The notes under the pieces are model-generated. The model saw only the letters and a program-made list of their open reading frames with translations. It made no database searches and had not been told where the DNA came from. The position numbers and the translations under genes are program-made. Below, one piece after another: positions 44,935 to 53,625 of a stretch of DNA of 64,000 nt. The stretch spans positions 1,789,501 to 1,853,500 of the forward strand of contig NZ_CP108514.1 of NCBI RefSeq assembly GCF_035989305.1, written 5' to 3'. Each line of letters begins with the position of its first letter. Within the stretch, counting starts at the first letter, position 1. This DNA is from Streptomyces sp. NBC_01233. GTDB lineage: Bacteria > Actinomycetota > Actinomycetes > Streptomycetales > Streptomycetaceae.

Positions 44935-45389
44935 CGGTCCGTCTCCTCAGCCTTCACAGTCAGCGTGCTGATGTTGCGGCCGTCCCGGTGCGCGTAGCTG
45001 AACTCGTCCACGCTGGTCAGCGCCAGGTGGATGCCGAGGCCACCGATCCGCCGGTCCTCCGGGGGGACCCCGGGGGCGGGCGGAAGGCGGCCTTCGACGG
45101 GGTCGAAGGCGGGTGCGGCGTCTTCGATGGTGATCTGCACCCCGCCCGGGCCGGAGCGGCCGCGGACGGTGATCCGTCCGTCGCCGCACCGGTACCCGTG
45201 CATCACGATGTTCGTGGCCAGTTCGTCCACGGCCAGCCGGATCCGGTACGTGGCGCCCTTGCCCAGGCCCGCCCGGCCGGCCAGCCGCAGGACGAACGCG
45301 GCGATGTCGCCCAGTGCCCCCACCGTCGCGGGCACCTCCAGCAGGGAGGACGACCTCGCCAGTTCGGCCATGTCAGTCACGGTGGTCAC
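44916..45389 (-). CDS. RsbW-like anti-sigma/serine kinase (GHKL ATPase)
   Basis: 157 residues. HATPase_c domain with N-box LAVDELATNIVMHGY (about 52-66), G1 EDAAPAFDP and G2 IGGLGIHLALTSVDEFSY. Such proteins bind a sigma factor or another partner and phosphorylate STAS antagonists. GTG start overlaps the STAS gene stop by four bases. No sigma factor gene is next to it, so the partner is elsewhere or not a sigma factor. Confidence 0.9.
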   Translation of the reverse strand: MTTVTDMAELARSSSLLEVPATVGALGDIAAFVLRLAGRAGLGKGATYRIRLAVDELATNIVMHGYRCGDGRITVRGRSGPGGVQITIEDAAPAFDPVEGRLPPAPGVPPEDRRIGGLGIHLALTSVDEFSYAHRDGRNISTLTVKAEETDRCPPRP

Positions 45390-45697
45390 TCATCGGAGAG
45401 CACGATGCTGCGGTCGAGTCCGGCCGTCCGGATGGTCCGGGACACGGGCTCGATGGCACCGACCACCTTGATGGTGACGTTGTTCGCGACCTTCTGCTGG
45501 GCGAAGACCAGGGAGCGCAGTCCGGCGCTGGCCATGTAGCCGACGCCGGCCATCCTGATCTCGACGGTGCTGGTGCCGTGCCCGGCGGCCTTCTCGATGG
45601 TCTGGTGGAAGTCCGGCGCGGTCTTGGCGTCCAGCTCGCCCGTCAGCTCGATGACGGTGGTGTCGCCCTCGATGCTCAGGGACACGGAAAGCGGCAT
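45386..45697 (-). CDS. STAS-domain anti-sigma factor antagonist
   Basis: 103 residues, a single STAS domain: VIELTGELDAKTAPDFHQTIEK and the phosphorylation loop VGYMASAGLRSLVFAQ (Ser about 61). ATG with AAGGAG. Direct neighbour and likely substrate of the overlapping RsbW-like kinase and the SpoIIE phosphatase. Confidence 0.92.
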   Translation of the reverse strand: MPLSVSLSIEGDTTVIELTGELDAKTAPDFHQTIEKAAGHGTSTVEIRMAGVGYMASAGLRSLVFAQQKVANNVTIKVVGAIEPVSRTIRTAGLDRSIVLSDE

Positions 45698-45713
45698 GTC
45701 AGGTCTCCTTCGG

Positions 45714-47852
45714 TCACAGCATCTCGGGATCATCGGTACGGCCCACCAGGATCACGACCGAGCGCGGGCCGATCAGGTACTTCCCGGCGTTGTCCAGTTC
45801 CTGCTCGCCGCCGGGGGTGCGGATGTCGTGCGGTGCCTCGGCCCCGGTGTCGGCGAACAGGTGCCAGCTCCGGCCTCCCGGCAGGGCGGGCAGTTCGAGG
45901 TCGTGCGACTCCCAGTGCGCGTTCATGGCCACGTACACCACGTCGTCGTCCCCGGTGCCGCACCGGGCCACGGCGATCAGCCGGCTCTCGGAGGACCAGT
46001 CGGGCTGCCAGGCCCGCTCCCCGTGCCAGCTGATGTCCGGCAGGCCCAGGTTCTCGCGGACCTGGCCGGTGGGGTGGGCGGTGGAGCGCAGCTCGCGGTG
46101 GTGCTTGCGGAAGGCGATCATCTCCCGTGTGAACCGGAGCAGTTCGGCGTTGTCGTCGACCTGGTCCCAGTCGAACCAGGAGAGTTCGTTGTCCTGGCAG
46201 TACGTGTTGTTGTTGCCCTGCTGGGTGCGCGCGACCTCGTCCCCGGACAGCAGCATCGGAATGCCCTGGCTGGTGAAGAGGATGGCGATCGCGTTCTTCA
46301 TCTGCCTGGTGCGCAGCGCGTTGATCTCGGGGTCCTCGGTGGGCCCCTCGGCGCCGCAGTTCCAGCTGTTGTTGTCGTTGGCGCCGTCGTTGTTGTTCTC
46401 GCCGTTGGCGTCGTTGCGCTTGTCGTTGTAGGAGACCAGGTCGGCGAGGGTGAAGCCGTCGTGCGCGGTCAGGAAGTTGACCGAGGCGGCGGTGCCGCGG
46501 CTGGAGTACAGGTCGGGCGAGCCGGCGATGCGGGTGGCCAGTTCTCCGGTGACCCCGGCGTCGCCCTTGAGGAAGCGGCGCACGGTGTCGCGGTACTTGC
46601 CGTTCCACTCCGCCCAGCGGCCGTACGCCGGGAAGTTGCCGACCTCGTAGAGGCCGCCGGCGTCCCAGGCCTCGGCGATGAGCTTGGTATGCCGCAGGAC
46701 CGGGTCGTAGGCGAGCAGTTCCAGCAGCGGCGGGTTGGGCAGCGGGGTGCCGTCCAGGGCCCGGCCGAGGATGGCCGCGAGGTCGAAGCGGAAGCCGTCG
46801 ATGTGGTAGTCGGCGACCCAGTGGCGCAGGCAGTCGAGCACGTAGTTGCGCACGACGGGGTGGTTGCAGTTGACGGTGTTGCCGGTGCCGCTGAAGTTGA
46901 AGTAGTACCCCTCGGGCGTGAGCATGTAGTACGTGGCGTTGTCGAGCCCCTTGAAGGAGATCGTCGGGCCCTGCTCGTTGCCCTCGGCGGTGTGGTTGAA
47001 GACGACGTCGAGGATGACCTCGATGCCGGCCGCGTGCAGGTCCTTGATCAGGGTGCGGAACTCGTCCCCCTGCATCCCGTACCGCCCGGTGGCCGCGTAG
47101 CCGGCCTTGGGCGCGAAGAAGGAGACGGTGTTGTAGCCCCAGTAGTCGAAGAGCCGCTCGCCCGTCTCCGGGTTGGAGCGCGGGTTGTCGCTCTCGTCGA
47201 ACTCGAACACCGGCAGGAGCTCGATGCAGTTGATCCCGAGTTCCTTGAGGTACGGGATCTTCTCGCGCAGCCCGGCGAAGGTGCCGGGCGCGGTGACCTG
47301 CGAGTTGGGGTGCCGGGTGAAGCCGCGCACGTGGGCCTCGTAGACGACGAGGTCCTCGGCGGGGATGCCCAGCGGTGTGTCGTCGCCCCAGTCGAAGTCC
47401 TGGAGGCAGACGCGGGAGCGGTACTGGTAGCCGCGGCTGCGGTCCGGCTCCACGCCCCACACGTCACGGCCGGCGATCAGCCGGGCGTAGGGGTCGGAGA
47501 GGACCTGGCGGGCGTCGAAGCGGTGGCCGGTGACCGGGTCGTAGGGGCCGTCCGCCCGGTACCCGTACTCGATGTTCTCGTGGTCGAGGCCGAAGACGGT
47601 CATCGCGAACACGCTGCCGGTGCGGAATTCCTCGGGGAACTCCAGTTCGGCCATCGGTTCGGGCTCTCCGCGCTTGTAGATGACCAGGGTCATGGACGTG
47701 GCCTGGTCGGAGAAGACGGAGAAGCTGACCCCGCCGGGGACCACGTTGGCCCCGAAGGGGAACGGTTTGCCCGCGCGGACGCGGTACCCGCCCACCTCGT
47801 GGGTCGGGTACGCGTCGACGCGCAGGACCTGCTCGGACTGGGTCTCGCTCAT
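45714..47852 (-). CDS. glgX: Glycogen debranching enzyme GlgX (TreX type)
   Basis: 712 residues. N-terminal CBM48 domain (about 25-140: GANVVPGGVSFSVFSDQATSMTLVIYKRG), GH13 barrel with DVVFNHTAEGNE (region I), DGFRFDLAAILGR (nucleophile Asp), LIAEAWDAGGLYEVGNFP (acid/base Glu) and NFLTAHDGFTLADL. It removes alpha-1,6 branches from glycogen or limit dextrins. It lies between two STAS genes, overlapping one by four bases, an unusual embedding that suggests glycogen use is tied to this regulatory cassette. Confidence 0.95.
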   Translation of the reverse strand: MSETQSEQVLRVDAYPTHEVGGYRVRAGKPFPFGANVVPGGVSFSVFSDQATSMTLVIYKRGEPEPMAELEFPEEFRTGSVFAMTVFGLDHENIEYGYRADGPYDPVTGHRFDARQVLSDPYARLIAGRDVWGVEPDRSRGYQYRSRVCLQDFDWGDDTPLGIPAEDLVVYEAHVRGFTRHPNSQVTAPGTFAGLREKIPYLKELGINCIELLPVFEFDESDNPRSNPETGERLFDYWGYNTVSFFAPKAGYAATGRYGMQGDEFRTLIKDLHAAGIEVILDVVFNHTAEGNEQGPTISFKGLDNATYYMLTPEGYYFNFSGTGNTVNCNHPVVRNYVLDCLRHWVADYHIDGFRFDLAAILGRALDGTPLPNPPLLELLAYDPVLRHTKLIAEAWDAGGLYEVGNFPAYGRWAEWNGKYRDTVRRFLKGDAGVTGELATRIAGSPDLYSSRGTAASVNFLTAHDGFTLADLVSYNDKRNDANGENNNDGANDNNSWNCGAEGPTEDPEINALRTRQMKNAIAILFTSQGIPMLLSGDEVARTQQGNNNTYCQDNELSWFDWDQVDDNAELLRFTREMIAFRKHHRELRSTAHPTGQVRENLGLPDISWHGERAWQPDWSSESRLIAVARCGTGDDDVVYVAMNAHWESHDLELPALPGGRSWHLFADTGAEAPHDIRTPGGEQELDNAGKYLIGPRSVVILVGRTDDPEML

Positions 47853-48223
47853 CGTGCGGCCTTGGCCTTGGCCTTGGCCTTGGCCTTGGCCTTGGCCTTG
47901 GCGGCCGCCGCGACGGCCTCGCCGGTCTCGAAGAAGTCGAGGAAGCCGGTGGCCGACATGACGAACCGGACTTCCTCGCTCACCCCGTAGAGGGTGACGG
48001 CGACGCCGGCGTGCTGCGCCTCGCGGTAGACGACGAGCAGGGTGCGCAGGCCGGCGCTGGAGACGTAGGTGACGGCCGTGAGGTCGATCTTCAGCGGCTT
48101 GCCCTCGCGGACGAGCGGCAGCAGGGCCTGGAGCAGCGAACCGGATGTCTCGCTGTTGATCTCGCCGGTGGCGACGAGCACGGTGCCCGTCTTGTTCCGG
48201 CGTTCCTTGACGTTGAGAGTCAT
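47849..48223 (-). CDS. STAS-domain protein with an Ala-Lys repeat tail
   Basis: 124 residues. STAS domain (about 10-100) with TGEINSETSGSLLQALLPL and the loop VTYVSSAGLRTLLVVY (Ser about 56). Unlike its relative at 45386, it ends in a basic tail containing seven Ala-Lys dipeptides encoded by a perfect hexanucleotide repeat. A lysine-rich tail could bind nucleic acid, polyphosphate or membrane. Stop overlaps glgX start (ATGA). Ribosome site AGAGGGG. Confidence 0.92.
   Translation of the reverse strand: MTLNVKERRNKTGTVLVATGEINSETSGSLLQALLPLVREGKPLKIDLTAVTYVSSAGLRTLLVVYREAQHAGVAVTLYGVSEEVRFVMSATGFLDFFETGEAVAAAAKAKAKAKAKAKAKAAR
47858..47899. repeat. Hexanucleotide repeat (GGCCTT)7 in a STAS gene
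   Basis: Seven perfect tandem copies of GGCCTT (GCCAAG-type on the coding strand) encode (Ala-Lys)7 at the C-terminus. Copy-number change would lengthen or shorten the tail without shifting the frame. Lys is AAG throughout. Confidence 0.95.
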
Positions 48224-48260
48224 TGCATTCCCCTCTGGTTGGGGCGCCCCCCGTTGAGCG

Positions 48261-50084
48261 CTACTTCTTGGCCACTGGACGCAGCCGCACCTTGACCTTC
48301 ACCCGGCCCTGGACGTCGGGCAGCCGCACGGTGAGGGCGTCCGCGTCGAAGTCCGTGTACGGCTTCTCGTCGATCTCGACGGACGCGATCCGCACCGAGC
48401 CGGCCGGGAGCAGGTCGGGCGAGACGCGCAGGACCCGGTCGGGCAGGCCGGTCGGGTCGGGCTGGAAGTGGAAGTCCATCTCCCGGCCGTTGACGAGCAG
48501 GTTGTTGTAGACGGCGGAGAGGTAGCAGAGCTCCGCCGAGTGGTACATGGACATCGAGTGGCTGCCCTTGAGGCGCTCGGTGCCGAGCAGGTACGGCGTA
48601 CCGCTGGCGAGCACGTTGAAGTAGACGGCGCCCTCGTCGTGGTCGAGGAAGAAGGTGTTGTAGAAGGACTGCGCCTGCCGGGCCTCGCGCAGGTTCGCGT
48701 CGCCGCCGACGGTGCCGTTCAGGATGAGGTAGGCGAGGATCGCCTGCTCCTGCTGCCACCAGGCCTTGCGGTCGTGCCAGGCGAAACGATACGTCTCCTC
48801 GTCCCCGGACTTGATCCGCTCGACGACGTCGTACCAGCCGCCGCGCTGCACGTCGCTGCCGACCGCCGGCATGATCTCGCCGATCTTCTTCGCGAGGTCC
48901 TCGTACGCCGGCTTGGCCTTCAGCGAGTTCATCCGCATCAGGTTCCAGGCGATCTTCAGGTTGTGGCCGACGACCGCGCGGTTCTGCTGCCAGCTGTGGG
49001 CGGTGTCGTGCGACCAGTCGCGGAAGAAGCGCTCCTGGACGAAGGGGCTGTTCTTGTAGTCCGGGAACTTGTCCGCGATGGTGTCGAAGGTGTACTCGAG
49101 GAAGTCGGCGTACTTCTGCTCGCCCGTCGCCAGGTAGAGGTTGATCAGGTACGCGGGCGCGTGGTCGCCGACCGAGTTCCAGTTCTTGCGCTCGGCGTTC
49201 TCGCCGAGGGACTCGTGGTCGGCGCTGAAGAGGATCGGGTCGATGTGCGAGTAGTAGCCGCCCTGCTCCGGGTCGAAGAAGAACTTGTCGAACAGCCGGA
49301 TGGTGGCGTCCGCGTCGTTCTTGATCCGGACGTCGCCGGTGACCCGGTACGTCTGGATGGGGCCGGCCAGCGCGTAGATCTGCTCGTACATCGGGATCGC
49401 GTCGTAGTCGTCGGAGAACTCCGAGGTGAAGAGCTTGCGCTCGCTGTCCCCGTCGACGCTGATGCCGTGGTACCAGAAGACCACGTCCTCCTCGCTGTCC
49501 ACGACCCGCATGTGCTTGCGCAGGTACTCGGTGCCGCGCTCGGCGACCTCCAGGTACTCGTCCTTGCCGGTCAGCAGGTAGGCCGAGGCCATGCCGTAGA
49601 CCAGGCGGGAGATCGTGTCGGTCTCCTGGACGTGGCTGGCGGTCTTGTCACCGCCGAGCCGGATCTCGGTGCGGTACTCGGCGAAGTCCACCGGCCCGTC
49701 GCCGAACTGGGCCCGCTTGTAGAAGTCGGCCAGCGACTCGATCTGCTTGATCCACCAGCTGGGCTCCTCGAAGCGGTAGTCCTCGGCGCCGCGGCCCAGG
49801 AAGACCAGGCGCTTGGCGTCGAACCGCCCGCCGTGCTCCGGGTAGTGGACTCCGTAGACGAAGAGGAACCGGCCCGGCGAGAGCATCTCGTCGATGTGCC
49901 CGGAGGCGTCGATGTGGGGCTCGTCCAGGTTGCGGACCAGCTCGGCGCTGGGGTCGCCGGCGAGCGAGACGTCGAACCCGCGCCCGTCGGAGGTCTTCAG
50001 ACGCAGCACGCGCGACCCGGAGTCGAAGCGTTCGACGTAGCCGGCGATGGTGTCGGAGAAGGAGAAGCTCACGGCATCCGCCAT
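48261..50084 (-). CDS. AGE-family (N-acylglucosamine 2-epimerase-like) alpha/alpha-barrel protein
   Basis: 607 residues. An N-terminal beta-rich domain of about 110 residues (FSFSDTIAGYVERFDSGSRVLRLKTSDGRGFDVSL) precedes an (alpha/alpha)6 barrel. The barrel has AGE-like blocks RAVVGHNLKIAWNLMRM (His of the active cleft), RKAWWQQEQAILAYL, and many Trp/Tyr typical of sugar-binding toroids. C-terminal beta extension. AGE relatives epimerise or isomerise free sugars at C2; the substrate here is unknown. ATG 50084 chosen: it follows the VOC stop by one base, while an upstream GTG overlaps that gene. Confidence 0.82.
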   Translation of the reverse strand: MADAVSFSFSDTIAGYVERFDSGSRVLRLKTSDGRGFDVSLAGDPSAELVRNLDEPHIDASGHIDEMLSPGRFLFVYGVHYPEHGGRFDAKRLVFLGRGAEDYRFEEPSWWIKQIESLADFYKRAQFGDGPVDFAEYRTEIRLGGDKTASHVQETDTISRLVYGMASAYLLTGKDEYLEVAERGTEYLRKHMRVVDSEEDVVFWYHGISVDGDSERKLFTSEFSDDYDAIPMYEQIYALAGPIQTYRVTGDVRIKNDADATIRLFDKFFFDPEQGGYYSHIDPILFSADHESLGENAERKNWNSVGDHAPAYLINLYLATGEQKYADFLEYTFDTIADKFPDYKNSPFVQERFFRDWSHDTAHSWQQNRAVVGHNLKIAWNLMRMNSLKAKPAYEDLAKKIGEIMPAVGSDVQRGGWYDVVERIKSGDEETYRFAWHDRKAWWQQEQAILAYLILNGTVGGDANLREARQAQSFYNTFFLDHDEGAVYFNVLASGTPYLLGTERLKGSHSMSMYHSAELCYLSAVYNNLLVNGREMDFHFQPDPTGLPDRVLRVSPDLLPAGSVRIASVEIDEKPYTDFDADALTVRLPDVQGRVKVKVRLRPVAKK

Positions 50085-50085
50085 G

Positions 50086-50541
50086 TCAAGCACCGTCCTT
50101 GTCGTGAGAGCCCTCGTGAGTACGGTCGTGAGTGCGGTCGTCCTCGTATCCCTGGCCGACTTCGACGATCACCCCGTCGGGGTCGCGGATCCACACGGTC
50201 CGCCAGCCGCAGATGAAGTCGTCGAAGTCCAGCGGCCCCAGGGTCACTTCGGCCGCGTCGCCAAGCTCGGCCAGGAACGCGTCCACGCTGTCGGTCTGGA
50301 AGGCCAGGTGGCGCATCCGTCCCGGAGCCTGCGGCCCGTCTTCGTGCGCCGGGCGGGCCGGTTCGGCGCCTGCCGCAAAGAGCTCCAGGTACGCGTCCCC
50401 CTTGCGCAGGAACACGATCTGGGCCTCTCCCAGGTCGACCACCCGGGCCCGGGTGAAGCCGAAGTACCGGGTGTAGAACTCCTCGGTGGTCTTCTGGTCC
50501 GCACAGTTCAGGCCCACGTGCGACCAGACCGGCCCGGCCAT
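50086..50541 (-). CDS. VOC-family (glyoxalase-like) protein
   Basis: 151 residues, paired beta-alpha-beta-beta-beta modules of the vicinal oxygen chelate fold: SHVGLNCADQKTTEEFYTRYFGFTRARVV and MRHLAFQTDSVDAFLAELGD, with possible metal ligands His8, His78 and Glu127 (VWIRDPDGVIVEVGQ). The C-terminus is rich in His/Asp/Arg. Its ATG shares one base with the preceding stop (TGATG). Confidence 0.86.
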   Translation of the reverse strand: MAGPVWSHVGLNCADQKTTEEFYTRYFGFTRARVVDLGEAQIVFLRKGDAYLELFAAGAEPARPAHEDGPQAPGRMRHLAFQTDSVDAFLAELGDAAEVTLGPLDFDDFICGWRTVWIRDPDGVIVEVGQGYEDDRTHDRTHEGSHDKDGA

Positions 50542-51152
50542 CAGGCCTGCCCCCGGCCCCGCCCGGCCGCGATCAGCTCGATGATCCGGCGGGCGAAGAG
50601 GTGGTGGTGGGCGCCAGTGCGGCCGGTGACCAGGTCCCCGTCCACCACCACGTCCTCGTCGACGTACTGGCCGCCCATGTTCCGGACGTCCCCGATGAGG
50701 TTGTTGTGGCAGACGACCTTGCGGCCGCGCACCTTGTCCGGGATCGAGGAGGCCAGCCACATGCCGTGGCAGATGATCCCCTTGAGGACCGTTGGCTCCT
50801 CGAAGGCCCGGCGCAGCAGCTCCGTCGCCGGGGCCAGCCGGTCCACGTCCTCGGTGTAGCGCAGCCGGTCGGCCACCATGCCGGAGGGCACGATGACCGC
50901 CGCGTACCGGCGCAGGTCGTCGTCGCTCAGCCCCTCCAGGGACTGGTTCGCGGTGAAGGGCGCCCGGTACTCGTGCCCGGTGAAGGTGATGGAGTCGTTG
51001 CCCCACAGCCGGGTCAGGAAGTCGACCTCGGCACCCTCCTCCGCGAACCGGTGCCGGTAGTAGAAGATCTCCGGCTCGTAGTAGTCGCTCTCGACCAGGA
51101 CCGCGATCCGGGTCCCGGACAGCGCGCCCTCGCGCAGGACGGCATCAGGCAC
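50541..51152 (-). CDS. DJ-1/PfpI-family protein
   Basis: 203 residues. Nucleophile elbow GIICHGMWLASS (Cys about 126) after VIVPSGMVADRL; family member different from the one at 42121. N-terminal strand IAVLVESDYYEPEIFYYRHRFAEEGAEVDFLT has the conserved Glu near the active site. Overlaps the GMC gene by eight bases. Possible roles are amidase, glyoxalase III or hydrolase acting on an operon intermediate. Confidence 0.87.
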   Translation of the reverse strand: MPDAVLREGALSGTRIAVLVESDYYEPEIFYYRHRFAEEGAEVDFLTRLWGNDSITFTGHEYRAPFTANQSLEGLSDDDLRRYAAVIVPSGMVADRLRYTEDVDRLAPATELLRRAFEEPTVLKGIICHGMWLASSIPDKVRGRKVVCHNNLIGDVRNMGGQYVDEDVVVDGDLVTGRTGAHHHLFARRIIELIAAGRGRGQA

Positions 51153-52749
51153 GGGAGGTCCCCCTCAGGAAGTCCGCCGCGCGCTCGGCGATCATCGCGA
51201 TGGCGGTGTGGCAGTTGCCCGACGGGACCGCGGGCATCACGCTGGCGTCGACGACGCGCAGGTTCCGTACGCCGTGCACCCGCAGCTCGGGGTCGACGAC
51301 GGAGAGGTCGTCGATGCCCATGCGGCAGGAGCCGGCCTGGTGGTGGTAGCTCTCCGACTTCTGCTTCACGAAGGTCCGCAGGTCGTCGTCGCTCACGTAG
51401 CCGGGTCCGGGCTGGAGCTCCTGCTTGTACCAGGGGGAGAAGGCGGAGGTCGCGAAGATCTCCCGGGCGGTCTTGACGCCCTGCACCATCCGCTCCAGGT
51501 CCCAGCGGTCGCCGAGGTAGTTCGGGTTGATCAGCGGGTGGGCCACCGGGTCGGCGCTCGCGAGCCTGATCCAGCCGCGCGAGACCGGCCGTACGACACC
51601 GGGCAGGATGGACACCGTGTTGGGGTGGTCCTGGCCGACGATCACGTCGAAGGGCACGTGGACGAAGGCGATCTGGAGGTCGGGCGCGGGCAGTCCGGGC
51701 TGCGAGGACAGGAACAGAGCGCTCTCCGACAGGTTCTGCGCCGGCGGCGGGAGCTCCTGGGTGACCTCGGCCATCAGTCCGGTCAGGACGTGGTTGTGGA
51801 AGTTCTCGCCGACCCCGGGCAGGGCCGCGGTGACCTCGATGCCGTGCTCGCGCAGCTGCTCGGGGTGGCCGATGCCGGAGAGCAGCAGCAGCTTCGGGGA
51901 CTCGATCGCCCCGGCGGCCACGATCACCTCCCGGCGGGCCCGTACGGTGTGCAGCCCGGGCGCCGCGACGCTGCTGTGCGCGTCCCGGACCGTCCGGCCG
52001 GCGAACTCGGCGGGGGCCCGGAGCTGGGCGTACTCGACACCCGTGCAGGTGTCCCCGTCGAAGAGCAGCCGGGTGCTCTGCGCGTTGGTGCGCAGGGTCA
52101 GGTTGGCGCGGTCCAGGGCGGGCTCCAGGTAGGCGGCGAGCACCCCTTGGCGGCGGCCGTCGGCCACGTCGATGTGGTGCCAGCCGGTGCCGAAGAGACC
52201 GCGCCGGGGCCCGTCGGTGTTGAAGTCGGCGATCTCCTCGTGGCCCAGCTCGACGGCGGCGTCGATGAAGGCGCGCGAGACCGGGTTGGCACCGTGCCGC
52301 CCGGCGTTGGTGATCCGCTGCGGCCCCCGGGTGCCGGTGGTGGCGGCGGTGACGTCCTCCTGGCCCTCCAGCAGGGCGAAGTACGGCAGCACGTCCTCGT
52401 GTGCCCAGCCGGCCGCGCCCTGGTAGGCCCAGTTGTCGAAGTCCGAGGCGTGACCGCGGATGTGCATCATGATGTAGAGGTTGCTGCTGCCGCCGGGGGC
52501 CTTGCCGCGGGGTTCGTACGTGCGGCGGCCGTCCAGGCCGGGCTGCGGAGTGCTGGTGTAGCCCCAGTCCACGGGACCGCCGAGGAGCTTGTACCAGGAG
52601 GACGGGTCGTCCACCTCGGGCGGGATCCGGGAGCCGCCCGCCTCCAGGACGAGGACGGAGACGTCCGGGTCCTCGGAGAGCCGGTTGGCCAGGACGCTGC
52701 CGGCGGTGCCGGATCCCACGACGATGTAGTCGTACTCTTCCACGCTCAC
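51145..52749 (-). CDS. GMC-family FAD oxidoreductase (choline dehydrogenase-like)
   Basis: 534 residues. FAD motif DYIVVGSGTAGSVLANRLSED (7-27), GMC signature PRGKAPGGSSNLYIMMHIRG, VIVAAGAIESPKLLLLSGIG, and C-terminal active-site region YHHQAGSCRMG plus VPSGNCHTAIAMIAERAAD. The second catalytic residue is Asn/His in that last block. It oxidises a primary or secondary alcohol, unknown here. GTG start with GAGGGAG. The following NTF2-like and ThDP genes are in the same operon. Confidence 0.93.
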   Translation of the reverse strand: MSVEEYDYIVVGSGTAGSVLANRLSEDPDVSVLVLEAGGSRIPPEVDDPSSWYKLLGGPVDWGYTSTPQPGLDGRRTYEPRGKAPGGSSNLYIMMHIRGHASDFDNWAYQGAAGWAHEDVLPYFALLEGQEDVTAATTGTRGPQRITNAGRHGANPVSRAFIDAAVELGHEEIADFNTDGPRRGLFGTGWHHIDVADGRRQGVLAAYLEPALDRANLTLRTNAQSTRLLFDGDTCTGVEYAQLRAPAEFAGRTVRDAHSSVAAPGLHTVRARREVIVAAGAIESPKLLLLSGIGHPEQLREHGIEVTAALPGVGENFHNHVLTGLMAEVTQELPPPAQNLSESALFLSSQPGLPAPDLQIAFVHVPFDVIVGQDHPNTVSILPGVVRPVSRGWIRLASADPVAHPLINPNYLGDRWDLERMVQGVKTAREIFATSAFSPWYKQELQPGPGYVSDDDLRTFVKQKSESYHHQAGSCRMGIDDLSVVDPELRVHGVRNLRVVDASVMPAVPSGNCHTAIAMIAERAADFLRGTSRA

Positions 52750-52760
52750 GGGTCTCCCTC

Positions 52761-53132
52761 TCAGCCCTGGTTCAGCACCTGGAAGGGGACCGTGTCGTGG
52801 TAGTTCGCCATGTAGGCGATCTTTCCGTCCACGATCCGGAAGAAGTTCATGACCTCGGCCTCGATGGCCTCGCCGGCAGGGCTGACCGCGGTCAGGTGCG
52901 AGACGGCCGCGGCCTTCTCACCGTCGACGAGGAAGTGCACGGGCTCGTTCCGGAAGACCCGGTACATCGTGCCCATGCCCTTCATCATCGAGCGCAGGAC
53001 TTCGAGCCCCTCGATGTGGCCGGCCAGCTGCTCGTCCATGACCTGGTCGTCGGCGAACAGGTCGCACCAGCGGTCCCAGTCCCCGGCGTTGGCGTACTCG
53101 TAGTACTTCTGAAGGATCTGTCGTGCGTCCAT
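52761..53132 (-). CDS. NTF2/SnoaL-like protein 1
   Basis: 123 residues from ATG 53132. This start is nine bases after AAGGGGG; an ATG three codons upstream (53141) abuts the ribosome site and is less likely. Fold: ARQILQKYYEYANAGDWDRWCDLFADDQVMDEQLAGHIEGLEVLRSMMKGM and strands to the end. Close to polyketide-cyclase or limonene-hydrolase-like families. First of three adjacent NTF2-like genes. Confidence 0.82.
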   Translation of the reverse strand: MDARQILQKYYEYANAGDWDRWCDLFADDQVMDEQLAGHIEGLEVLRSMMKGMGTMYRVFRNEPVHFLVDGEKAAAVSHLTAVSPAGEAIEAEVMNFFRIVDGKIAYMANYHDTVPFQVLNQG

Positions 53133-53146
53133 CGCGCTCATCCCCC

Positions 53147-53602
53147 TTATCGGTCCCTGCGGGTTCCGTCCGGCGCGAAAGGCGCCCAGAACTGGCTGAA
53201 GGCGGACGCCGAGTCCCCGAAGAGCCCGTCGCGGCCCTCGACGATCCGGCCGTCCTGCCAGCGCATGTAGTGGAAGACCGGGTAGTCCATCCGCTCGTAC
53301 GGGGACCCGCTCGTCCCGTCCGCGCCGGCCCGCAGGGCGACGTTGCGGCACACGTCCGCGGAACAGTCCTCGCCGACGAGGACCGCCTCCAGGTCCATCC
53401 GGAAGGTGCCGCCCGTGAGCTTGTGGGTCTGGCCCATCAGCTCCAGGAAGGCGTCCAGGCTCTCGTACCAGCCGGCCAGCGGGTGGTTGCCCGGCACCAG
53501 CCAGCGCAGGTCCTCGGAGTAGTACTCGAGGATGCGCGCCCGGTCGCCGGAGCCGAGGGCGGCGTAGGCCGCCCGCACCCGCTCCTGCGTCACTTCGGTC
53601 AT
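53147..53602 (-). CDS. NTF2/SnoaL-like protein 2
   Basis: 151 residues. VRAAYAALGSGDRARILEYYSEDLRWLVPGNHPLAGWYESLDAFLELMGQ is a SnoaL-type N-terminal helix-strand unit; His near GNHPLAG may line the pocket. ATG with AAGGAG. Distinct in sequence from its two neighbours, so the trio is not a recent duplication. Confidence 0.83.
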   Translation of the reverse strand: MTEVTQERVRAAYAALGSGDRARILEYYSEDLRWLVPGNHPLAGWYESLDAFLELMGQTHKLTGGTFRMDLEAVLVGEDCSADVCRNVALRAGADGTSGSPYERMDYPVFHYMRWQDGRIVEGRDGLFGDSASAFSQFWAPFAPDGTRRDR

Positions 53603-53625
53603 GGTCGCTTCTCCTTCGCCGGCGG

